Below are positions 1 through 6,259 of a stretch of 12,807 nt of DNA, piece after piece. Below the pieces are notes generated by a model, which saw only the letters and a program-made list of their open reading frames with translations, was not told the origin of the DNA and ran no database searches. Every line of letters begins with the position of its first letter. The first letter of the stretch is position 1. Position numbers and translations under genes: made by a program. Origin of the DNA: Bacillota bacterium. Its GTDB lineage: Bacteria; Bacillota; Clostridia; Lachnospirales; Lachnospiraceae. Location: positions 1-12,807 of the forward strand of contig JAEZQN010000361.1 of assembly GCA_023441145.1 (NCBI GenBank), in the 5' to 3' direction.

Positions 1-1920
1 AGTTATAACAATATAAATAAACATATTGTTCCAGTGAGTACATCCTACGATTATATATGGAGCTATCATAAGTTATTGCAGTACATAGAGGATGAGGTCA
101 TTGCCAATGGTAATCGAGAAATGTTATACAGGCCAGGTGCTGATTTAATTACTGTATTTCTAAAGATTAAGCATCAAAATTTGGATATAAAGTTTGATTA
201 CTACGATACAGAGGGGAATATTTATATATATTATGGATACAATGCCATTAGCTCCATCAAAGATTTAAAGCCTAATATCTTATTTATTAATTATGCAAAG
301 GGTTGCTTAGAGATAGATGGGACAATCTCTAAGTTGTTTTCTCCAGATCTATTTACCTATGGAGTCAGACTGAATGGGGATTTTTATGAATTTACCTATA
401 ATGAGCTGTATAGCCATACCAAGTTCTTTGGTCAGCCAGTATACAAAAGACAAAGCTTTCATGTAACGGTTCCGTTAGAGGCCAGTTATGAAAAAGCCCC
501 ATTGGATTTCGTAGCAATAAATAATAAAACCAAGAATGTTGTAACATTAAAACTGGATTTTGCATCTCATTTTAGTAGGCTTAGCAACGCTTTTCGGAAT
601 GGATACTGGGTTTTTAAAACATATGCTTTATTTTGGAAGGATGAATCCATATTTATTAATACTCCAAAGAAAAAATGGATTAGAGAAAGAGAATGGCACC
701 TTATAAAAGAGATGATTTTTAGTAAGATTCCATCTGCTAAGAAACATACTTTGGTAAGATTGCTATATCACATCCTAAGGCCACTTTATAAGCACAGGAA
801 CATTTGGATGTTTTATGACAAGATTTATAAGGGTGGAGATTCTAGCGAGTACCTATATAAATATGTATGCAAACATTCCAAGAATATTGATGCCTACTAC
901 CTATTGGATAAGAAGGCGAAGGATTATAAGAGACTTAGAACAGAAGGCTATAGGCCACTAAAACGGGCAAGCATAAAGCATAGAATGGTATTTTTATATG
1001 CTAAAATGATGATAGTAACTAATTCTACCGTGTTTGCCTTTAACGATTATTACCTTAAGACTTCCATTTTTATCAAGGATTTGGTGGATTTTCACGTTGT
1101 ATGTGTACAGCATGGTCTCTCTGTTCAAAAGATTGCGATTGCCCAAAATCGTCTAAGAGACAATACACGTTTGTATTATTGTGCATCTAAGTATGAAATA
1201 GAGAATCTCTCTAGACCGGTTTATGGATATGAAGGTTATAATGCCTTAAAACTAACCGGAGTGCCAAGATATGATGGATTAGTATCTAATGATAAACGGC
1301 AGCTTCTTATCACTCCGACCTGGAGAATGCAATCTGCAAGACCTGTTACAAGAAATGAAGGGGTAGAGCGGGATTATAATAAGGATTTTATAAAAACCCC
1401 TTACTATGACATATATAATAGCCTAATTAATCATCCAAGGCTACTTGAAGCAGCCAAGAAATATGGCTACCATATTTTATACGTGCTGCATCCTATTGTA
1501 AGTCCACAGGTAGGAGACTTTAAACGAAATGATTATGTAGACATTATTCCAGCCACTGGAGACATGAGTTATGAAAAGGTATTTGTAGAATCTAGTCTGA
1601 TGGTAACTGACTATTCCGGTGTGCAGTTTGATTTTGCTTACATGTATAAGCCTATTGTTTATTTACATCATCATAGGATTCCTAGACATTATGAGGAGGG
1701 TAGCTACCATTATGATACAATGGCATTTGGTGAGATTACTCATGACAATGAGGAATTAGTAGATGTTTTGATTGATTATATGAAGCATGATTGTAAGATG
1801 AAGGAACTTTATGCTAAGAGAGTGGACGATTTCTTCGCTTACCATGACCAGAATAACTGTAAACGCATCTACGAGGATATGGTGGAGTATCAAGATAATG
1901 TCACTTATATGAGAACATAA
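1..1920 (+). CDS. CDP-glycerol glycerophosphotransferase family protein (TagF/TagB-like), 5' partial
   Basis: The family moves glycerol-phosphate (or a related polyol-phosphate) from a CDP donor onto a teichoic acid or surface glycan at the cytoplasmic membrane face. The reading frame is open to the left edge, and the first possible start (GTG at 34) has no Shine-Dalgarno, so the gene most likely begins upstream. Numbering from that GTG, residues ~45-220 are a beta-rich region resembling the accessory domain before the catalytic part in long TagF-like proteins. Residues ~235-620 match the Glyphos_transf fold: NSTVFAFND; VQHG with H360, the family's WHG/QHG histidine; TPTWR; a second His-Pro at 486; and TDYSG from 525 followed by FDFAYMYKPIVYL, the nucleotide-binding loop. 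The residues before position 34 resemble the tail of a family-2 glycosyltransferase domain, so a GT2 fusion is possible but lies outside the window. An acyltransferase gene follows after 25 bp, probably in the same operon. The family is confident; the exact substrate is unknown. Confidence 0.88.
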   Translation, partial: SYNNINKHIVPVSTSYDYIWSYHKLLQYIEDEVIANGNREMLYRPGADLITVFLKIKHQNLDIKFDYYDTEGNIYIYYGYNAISSIKDLKPNILFINYAKGCLEIDGTISKLFSPDLFTYGVRLNGDFYEFTYNELYSHTKFFGQPVYKRQSFHVTVPLEASYEKAPLDFVAINNKTKNVVTLKLDFASHFSRLSNAFRNGYWVFKTYALFWKDESIFINTPKKKWIREREWHLIKEMIFSKIPSAKKHTLVRLLYHILRPLYKHRNIWMFYDKIYKGGDSSEYLYKYVCKHSKNIDAYYLLDKKAKDYKRLRTEGYRPLKRASIKHRMVFLYAKMMIVTNSTVFAFNDYYLKTSIFIKDLVDFHVVCVQHGLSVQKIAIAQNRLRDNTRLYYCASKYEIENLSRPVYGYEGYNALKLTGVPRYDGLVSNDKRQLLITPTWRMQSARPVTRNEGVERDYNKDFIKTPYYDIYNSLINHPRLLEAAKKYGYHILYVLHPIVSPQVGDFKRNDYVDIIPATGDMSYEKVFVESSLMVTDYSGVQFDFAYMYKPIVYLHHHRIPRHYEEGSYHYDTMAFGEITHDNEELVDVLIDYMKHDCKMKELYAKRVDDFFAYHDQNNCKRIYEDMVEYQDNVTYMRT

Positions 1921-1945
1921 TAGGACAAAAGGAGGGAGTATTAAT

Positions 1946-3064
1946 TTGACAGTACAAAAAAAAGAAAGAGAATCTGGAATAGAACTATTACGTATCTTAC
2001 TTATGTTACAGGTTGTTTTTTTACATATTTGTAGCTATGGTACATATTCCAAGTTTGGTTCAAAAGCTGGGGGAATGGATGGCTTGTTGTATTGGGTTGT
2101 TATGATGTTATCTAGAACACCAGTGTATATGTACATTGTAATTATGGGATACTTTATGATCAGTAAAGAGATGACGATGAAGGACGCATGGAATAAAATC
2201 AAGTCTATTTATTTGGTAGTCATATTCTATTCTGTGGGAATATGGTTAATTTTCACTATTGCTAGTCAACTACCATTTGAGTGGGCAGATAAGCTTACCT
2301 ATACTATGAATATTAAAAATATTATCCGTTGCTTCCTTCCGTTTTTAACAAAGATATGGCCATTTATGACCACTTACCTTTTGATTTTGTTTTTTGCCCC
2401 ATTTATAAATCGAGCTTTAAAGGAGATTCCCAAGCAGACCTACCAGATTTTAATTGGAGTGTTATTTTTTATATTCTCTATTTGGATTGTACTTACTCTT
2501 ATGGAACCAACCAAACAGGTATTGAACTTAAATAAAATAATAAACAATGATGATGGTAAATCTTTGTATAGTGTGGTTTTTATGTATATACTAGGAGGGT
2601 ATATTCGTAGATTTGCACCACATCATGAAAAGGCAAAACCACGTTATCTTCTTATAGGAGTAGGTTTGGCATTGATAAATGTTGTATTTACCTATAAAGT
2701 ACCCGGGTATAGAAATATTGTATTGCGCAACGATAACCCTATCTCGATTATAGAGGGAGTCATGTGGTTGATGTATTTTAAAGATCTTAAGCTTAGGTCT
2801 AAGATTATAAATACAATAGCGAGACATAATCTTGGAGTCTACATCATTCATGAGCATCCCATTTTAAGACCGATTATATGGAATAATATTGTAGCAATCG
2901 ATATTACAACATTCTATTCGACGAAATGCTATCCTTTTAAGCTATTAGGAATCGGTATTGCTATTTATGCTATTTGTATAGTAGTGGATATGGGAAGAGA
3001 GAGATTGTTTAGGTGGATAGGTAACCACTATAATAAAAGACGTAGAAAAGTAGAAGTTGTATAA
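1946..3064 (+). CDS. Acyltransferase 3 family integral membrane protein
   Basis: This is a multi-pass membrane O-acyltransferase of the AT3 family (OafA/WecH-like), which usually transfers acetyl groups from cytoplasmic acetyl-CoA to surface polysaccharide or teichoic acid sugars. The start codon is TTG at 1946, supported by GGAGGG at 1931-1936 with a 9-nt gap; no ATG lies nearby in frame. The N-terminus has the family signature: a basic stretch, then GIELLRILLM and VVFLHI with the conserved His at residue 27 in the first membrane segment. About ten hydrophobic segments follow, including YLLILFFAPFINRAL near the middle. The C-terminus is basic and cytoplasmic (KRRRK). At 372 residues it has normal length. 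It starts 25 bp after the TagF-like gene on the same strand with no promoter or terminator between, so co-transcription is likely and the glycan made by that enzyme is a plausible substrate. The acyl group and the sugar cannot be told from sequence. Confidence 0.88.
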   Translation: MTVQKKERESGIELLRILLMLQVVFLHICSYGTYSKFGSKAGGMDGLLYWVVMMLSRTPVYMYIVIMGYFMISKEMTMKDAWNKIKSIYLVVIFYSVGIWLIFTIASQLPFEWADKLTYTMNIKNIIRCFLPFLTKIWPFMTTYLLILFFAPFINRALKEIPKQTYQILIGVLFFIFSIWIVLTLMEPTKQVLNLNKIINNDDGKSLYSVVFMYILGGYIRRFAPHHEKAKPRYLLIGVGLALINVVFTYKVPGYRNIVLRNDNPISIIEGVMWLMYFKDLKLRSKIINTIARHNLGVYIIHEHPILRPIIWNNIVAIDITTFYSTKCYPFKLLGIGIAIYAICIVVDMGRERLFRWIGNHYNKRRRKVEVV

Positions 3065-3069
3065 AAAAT

Positions 3070-3123
3070 AAGGCCACTGTTGGACTTCCCCTATCAAACA
3101 AGGGTAATAGCAACAGTGGCCTT
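3070..3123. terminator. Bidirectional intrinsic terminator between convergent genes
   Basis: A perfect 13-bp inverted repeat (AAGGCCACTGTTG at 3070-3082, CAACAGTGGCCTT at 3111-3123) encloses a 28-nt loop that holds a second small stem (CCCT/AGGG). On the - strand it is followed by a T-run (complement of AAAAAA at 3063-3068), which makes it a good terminator for the MATE gene. On the + strand the T-run is short (TTTTA), so termination there may be weaker. It lies 5 bp after the acyltransferase stop and 30 bp beyond the MATE stop. Confidence 0.85.
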
Positions 3124-3153
3124 TTACTTATATAGAAAAAAGTGGAACACTCT

Positions 3154-4581
3154 TTACTTAAGTGCTTCTTTCGGCCTAATCTTATCTTGGTCAATGTGTT
3201 TGTCTTCTCTTAATGATTTAAAATAAGTGATTGTCAGAACCGTAGATACAATCATAGCGATGAAGTCTGCAATCGGTCCAGAAAAGAGAACCCCGTCAAT
3301 GCCAAAAAAAATTGGAAGGATAATAATCATAGGTACAAAGCATAAAATGTCTCGAACGATAGAAGCAACTATAGCATGAATTGGCCTTCCAGATGCTTGA
3401 AAGAAGATAGAAGACATCTTTACAATGCAAGTAAAGGTAATAAGGGACAGGAAGATACGGAAAGTTTTTTCGGCAAAATCCCAATAAGCATCAGGATTAG
3501 GGATATTGGTTGGGGTACCAAACATTCCAACTAAAGCCTTTGGGGCAAGCTGTAATAGCAGGGTGGAAGAAAGTCCAATTATAACCGTACATAATAGTAT
3601 GGATTTGTAGAGTTTCTTTACTCTGTCATATTTCATTGCACCAATATTATATCCGATAATAGGCTGACATCCTAATGCAATACCTACTACGAGGTTAATT
3701 ACTACAGAAAAGACCTTGCTTTGGATGGCCATAACAGCCATTGGGATATCCATGCCATAGTGTGATCGTGCTCCGTATCTTACTAACATCGTATTACAAA
3801 CTAAGATAATAATGACGATGGTCATTTGCGTAATAAAAGAGGAAGCTCCTAATTTTAATGCACCAGAAAATACCTTAAAATCAGGAAGAAAACTTTTTAT
3901 ACTAAGTGTAAAGCTTTGTGTTCTAAAGAAATACAGGGCACTGACTAGTAAAGAAACTGTTTGCCCTAGAACAGTAGCCAAGGCAGCACCTGCCATACCC
4001 CAGTGAAATCCAAAAATAAATAATGGATCAAGAATAATGTTTATAATGGCTCCTATTAGCATGGAGGTCATAGACCATCCAGGACTTCCATCTGCACGTA
4101 TTACCCCGTTCATCATATTAGATAGCATAAACGTAGGGAGAAAAGCTAGGATGATATCGAAGTACTCAATCGCCATTGAGATACTGTTCTTAGAAGCCCC
4201 AAATAGTGTTAAAAGTGGTGTCTTTATTGGATAGAAGATGGCCATTAACGCAAGGCTTGTAAGTAGTGTAATTGTTATACCAGTCCCAATTGCTTTGTGG
4301 GCCGTCTTGGTATCCTTTTTGCCTTGGCATATATTAAGATAAGCGGCACAGCCATCGCCGAAGCACCAAGCAAAGGCTTGAGCTATTACGAAAATAGGAA
4401 AAACTACCCCTGTTGCGGCATTTCCAAGTGCGCTAAGCTCGCTGTTACCAATAAAAATTTGGTCAACAATATTGTAAAGTGCACTCACTAAAAGAGAGAG
4501 AACACACGGAATAGAAAATTTCATCATAAGCTTTGAAATCTTTTCAGTTCCTAAAAATAGACTGTTATCTGTTTGATTCAT
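3154..4581 (-). CDS. MATE family multidrug/metabolite efflux transporter (MepA-like)
   Basis: This is a cytoplasmic-membrane antiporter of the MATE family, which exports organic cations, drugs or metabolites using Na+ or H+ gradients. The 475-residue product has twelve hydrophobic segments in two related halves. The N-terminus carries the typical MATE pattern: IPCVLSLLVSALYNIVDQIFIGN-like residues around 24-46 with D40-Q41, followed by LGNAA. The middle has the second-half equivalent with conserved Gln/Gly-rich turns (GCQPIIGYNIGA). The start ATG (complement of 4579-4581) is preceded by AGGAGGAG (complement of 4585-4592), a very strong ribosome binding site. Upstream is a ~265-nt leader with several hairpins and a consensus promoter at 4853-4881, so expression may be controlled by attenuation. 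MATE proteins are distantly related to the Wzx polysaccharide flippases, but this sequence reads as a drug/metabolite MATE. A role in surface-polymer export would be speculation. Confidence 0.92.
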   Translation of the reverse strand: MNQTDNSLFLGTEKISKLMMKFSIPCVLSLLVSALYNIVDQIFIGNSELSALGNAATGVVFPIFVIAQAFAWCFGDGCAAYLNICQGKKDTKTAHKAIGTGITITLLTSLALMAIFYPIKTPLLTLFGASKNSISMAIEYFDIILAFLPTFMLSNMMNGVIRADGSPGWSMTSMLIGAIINIILDPLFIFGFHWGMAGAALATVLGQTVSLLVSALYFFRTQSFTLSIKSFLPDFKVFSGALKLGASSFITQMTIVIIILVCNTMLVRYGARSHYGMDIPMAVMAIQSKVFSVVINLVVGIALGCQPIIGYNIGAMKYDRVKKLYKSILLCTVIIGLSSTLLLQLAPKALVGMFGTPTNIPNPDAYWDFAEKTFRIFLSLITFTCIVKMSSIFFQASGRPIHAIVASIVRDILCFVPMIIILPIFFGIDGVLFSGPIADFIAMIVSTVLTITYFKSLREDKHIDQDKIRPKEALK

Positions 4582-4641
4582 AGTCTCCTCCTAACATTCA
4601 ATTTGGAGTCTTTATTAGAGGAAAGCTGCCTGAAAACTGCG

Positions 4642-4673
4642 AAAAAATAAAGAGTTTTGCAAGCAAAACTCTT
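4642..4673 (-). terminator. Terminator-like hairpin in the MATE leader (possible attenuator)
   Basis: Read on the - strand, a 10-bp stem AAGAGTTTTG / CAAAACTCTT with a 4-nt loop (4650-4673) is followed at once by TATTTTTT (complement of 4642-4649). This is an intrinsic-terminator shape located ~60 nt before the MATE start codon and downstream of its promoter, the position expected for a transcription attenuator. The stem is AT-rich, so its strength is uncertain. Confidence 0.45.
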
Positions 4674-4728
4674 CACCTGCGGTGGGTCGTGAAAACGACA
4701 TTATCCAAGCCAACCCAGTGCGATTACC

Positions 4729-4755
4729 AGCTTTCTGTTTTTAGAAAGCTTTTTT
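4729..4755 (+). terminator. Intrinsic terminator on the + strand ending the structured element
   Basis: An 8-bp stem AGCTTTCT (4729-4736) / AGAAAGCT (4743-4750) with a 6-nt loop is followed by TTTTT (4751-4755, six T counting 4750). Its 5' arm overlaps the 3' arm of the outer stem of the element at 4621-4735, so the two structures compete. No + strand gene lies downstream for several hundred bases, so if it works it ends a short non-coding transcript. Confidence 0.5.
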
Positions 4756-4798
4756 GTTACATAGGATATTGCGAAGCAATTTCTTATGTAACAAAAAA
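4750..4798. repeat. Long inverted repeat / hairpin
   Basis: A perfect 14-bp stem TTTTTTGTTACATA (4750-4763) / TATGTAACAAAAAA (4785-4798) encloses a second stem ATTGC / GCAAT (4768-4772 / 4776-4780). On the + strand the join between them is almost fully paired, with one G-U pair and one U-U mismatch, while on the - strand the same positions are mismatched. The A/T ends double as the T-runs of the terminators on either side, so this hairpin could compete with both. Confidence 0.6.
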
Positions 4799-4828
4799 AG
4801 AGCGTAGAATTCGGTGAAGAATTCTACG
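4793..4828 (-). terminator. Intrinsic terminator after the fucose-4-O-acetylase-like gene
   Basis: A perfect 10-bp stem CGTAGAATTC / GAATTCTACG (4803-4812 / 4819-4828, 6-nt loop) is followed on the - strand by CTC and seven T (complement of 4793-4799). It sits 72 bp past the acyltransferase stop and should end that transcript. It also lies only ~18-45 nt downstream of the promoter at 4853-4881, so it would act on that promoter's transcripts as an early attenuator. Confidence 0.75.
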
Positions 4829-4852
4829 TTCTATTTGCTATTTGTCCAAACT

Positions 4853-4881
4853 ATTATGCCATAATACGACATGAATGTCAA
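4853..4881 (-). promoter_or_regulatory. Sigma-A promoter reading toward the MATE gene
   Basis: The - strand has a perfect -35 TTGACA (complement of 4876-4881), a 17-bp spacer, and a -10 CATAAT (complement of 4853-4858, 5 of 6 matches). Transcription should start near 4846, giving a MATE leader of ~265 nt. It begins 19 bp after the upstream acyltransferase stop codon. Confidence 0.75.
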
Positions 4882-4899
4882 GAAAACGACTTTGCACTT

Positions 4900-6027
4900 C
4901 TATTTTTCTTTTAGTTTTTTATGACGTTCATATAGATCCCCAACTGCGGTTCTAATATCAAACTTTGGTTCTAACAACGGTCTAAATATCTTATAAACGA
5001 TATTACTAGCTAGTACAAAGGTAATTGCGATACAGAAGATAACAAATAATACTCTGATATATCGTTCGTCCATATCAAGTAAGAACTTTGTCTTGTAGTT
5101 AATGCTTCTAAGAAGGACAAGCGGTATAATATGAAGTACAAAGATATACATACTACGTTGGCCAAGCTTAGTAAAAATTGTCTTTCTTCTAGGTACTAAG
5201 GAGAAAAAAGCAAAGGAGATGATTGGTACTAGAGTTAAGAAAAGTGCTCTTGCTAGTACCGGTGGGAAGTTAGCATACACATCAGAATATTTCTCATAAG
5301 CACGTGAAAATCCATGCAAATCAGAAATAGCACTACTTCCAGGGAGGTTTAGCCAGTATAACAGCACTGCAAAAATAGCAATGGCAGGGATACAGAGCCA
5401 TAGCTTTTTACGAATAAACTCCATCCCATTCTTTGGGAAGAAGTAACCAATCAAGAAGAATGGAAAATAGCCAATGGCTTTAGAAAAACGAAATACAGTT
5501 ATCTGTGTTAAGTAACCACTTACTAAGCTAAGAACAAAGGCAGACACAAAGAATATCAGTGGGTGTCGCTTTGGTTGTAATTTAATACAAATTATCATAA
5601 AGATGATTAAAGCTGCTAGGTACCAGAGCTGATAGATTGGTACAGTAAAGGTGAAATACTTTGCAGAGAATGTTCCCGCTACGCTTGCAGCCTTGTATCC
5701 ATTAGGTACAAGAGAGATAAATACATAGATCAGAAGCTGAGCCAAGCCATAAGGAATTACATTTTTGTTAATCACGCTGATATAATCTTTTTGATCGATT
5801 CTTCGTTTGGATAGATAACCAGTGATGATTAAAAATGCACACATATGGAAGGTGTTGATACAGTTATAAAGTAGTTTAATGTCTGGATAGTAATCCCTCA
5901 TGCTAGCAGTCATATGTCCAACGACTACTAAAATTAAAAGAACACCTTTTATATTATCAAGCCAATAGTCTCTGGTGGCAACAAATGGGGTATTCCCTTT
6001 TGAAGTTTGCCCAACTACATTATTCAT
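4900..6027 (-). CDS. Acyltransferase family membrane protein, fucose 4-O-acetylase-like (COG3594 type)
   Basis: This is a multi-pass membrane O-acyltransferase related to the fucose-4-O-acetylase / NolL branch of the AT3 superfamily; such enzymes acetylate sugars of surface glycans or lipid-linked precursors. The 375-residue protein starts with a soluble ~18-residue tail, then RDYWLDNIKG and VVVGHM with the conserved His at residue 38 in the first membrane segment. Next comes FHMCAFLIITGYLSKR, the typical second-helix pattern of this branch, then about nine further hydrophobic segments and a charged C-terminus rich in Lys. The ATG (complement of 6025-6027) has AGGAG seven bases upstream. A consensus extended -10 promoter lies at 6090-6118 and a terminator at 4793-4828, so it looks like a single-gene unit. 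It differs clearly from the other acyltransferase at 1946-3064, so the two probably act on different positions or substrates. The substrate is unknown. Confidence 0.87.
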   Translation of the reverse strand: MNNVVGQTSKGNTPFVATRDYWLDNIKGVLLILVVVGHMTASMRDYYPDIKLLYNCINTFHMCAFLIITGYLSKRRIDQKDYISVINKNVIPYGLAQLLIYVFISLVPNGYKAASVAGTFSAKYFTFTVPIYQLWYLAALIIFMIICIKLQPKRHPLIFFVSAFVLSLVSGYLTQITVFRFSKAIGYFPFFLIGYFFPKNGMEFIRKKLWLCIPAIAIFAVLLYWLNLPGSSAISDLHGFSRAYEKYSDVYANFPPVLARALFLTLVPIISFAFFSLVPRRKTIFTKLGQRSMYIFVLHIIPLVLLRSINYKTKFLLDMDERYIRVLFVIFCIAITFVLASNIVYKIFRPLLEPKFDIRTAVGDLYERHKKLKEK

Positions 6028-6089
6028 ATAAGTTCTCCTTTTAATAAAACTTTAGTATAAAAATCATTGTGGAAATAGTAATTCAAGGG

Positions 6090-6118
6090 ATTATAACATA
6101 TACATCGAATAGTGTCAA
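6090..6118 (-). promoter_or_regulatory. Consensus extended -10 sigma-A promoter for the fucose-4-O-acetylase-like gene
   Basis: On the - strand TTGACA (complement of 6113-6118) and TATAAT (complement of 6090-6095) are both perfect with a 17-bp spacer, and TG sits one base before the -10. The expected start is near 6083, leaving a ~55-nt leader to the ATG. This is the strongest promoter sequence in the window. Confidence 0.88.
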
Positions 6119-6259
6119 TGTATGTATTATTAATGTAAAATATACTTTTAAATGATGGATAAATGAATATAAATAATTGCATATACATAAAGAAGGATAC
6201 GATATTTGTCGATACACACAATATAGCATTAGTGAAAATTAATGATAGGAGATGAATGC

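Larger units (their letters stand above)
4619..4755. other. Unidentified structured intergenic element, riboswitch-like architecture
   Basis: The 318-bp gap between the MATE gene and the second acyltransferase holds several nested helices. An outer 8-bp stem pairs GAAAGCTG (4621-4628) with CAGCTTTC (4728-4735). Inside are a 10-bp hairpin (4650-4659 with 4664-4673, CAAG loop), a possible CACC/GGTG mini-hairpin (4674-4684), and a 5-bp GTCGT/ACGAC hairpin (4686-4699) closed by GAAA on the + strand. The 3' arm of the outer stem can instead pair with AGAAAGCT at 4743-4750, so two folds exclude each other as in riboswitches. The GAAA tetraloop favours + as the functional strand, but the only strong promoter nearby (4853-4881) reads -, toward the MATE gene. 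I do not recognise a known RNA class. It may be a MATE leader regulator, a small RNA, or a remnant of a small mobile RNA element. Confidence 0.5.

Noticed and set aside
2329..2857. Short open frames overlapping the acyltransferase gene on both strands
   Set aside because: The AT3 frame explains the region fully; these are out-of-frame shadows.
4573..4620. + strand promoter that would transcribe the structured element as a small RNA
   Set aside because: I found only TTGATT with no acceptable -10 at 16-18 bp; the region is the MATE ribosome binding site on the other strand.
4621..4735. Known riboswitch or housekeeping RNA (cobalamin, SAM, c-di-GMP, ZTP, ydaO, T-box, guanidine, 6S, SRP)
   Set aside because: None of the conserved core motifs of these classes that I know is present on either strand, so I left it unassigned.
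4621..4735. Retron msr-msd RNA, suggested by flanking inverted repeats
   Set aside because: No reverse transcriptase gene lies anywhere in the window, and the promoter and hairpin order do not fit.
6112..6141. Possible + strand promoter GTGTCA-18-TAAAAT for the beta-helix gene
   Set aside because: The -35 matches only 4 of 6 and it lies inside the AT-rich divergent region, where such matches are expected by chance. The gene must have a promoter in 6119-6245 or nearby, but I cannot place it.
6024..6221. 65-codon - strand open frame just upstream of the fucose-4-O-acetylase-like gene, overlapping its ATG
   Set aside because: It spans the strong promoter at 6090-6118 and has an AT-rich composition with no ribosome binding site at its start or recognisable domain; it is best read as the non-coding leader.
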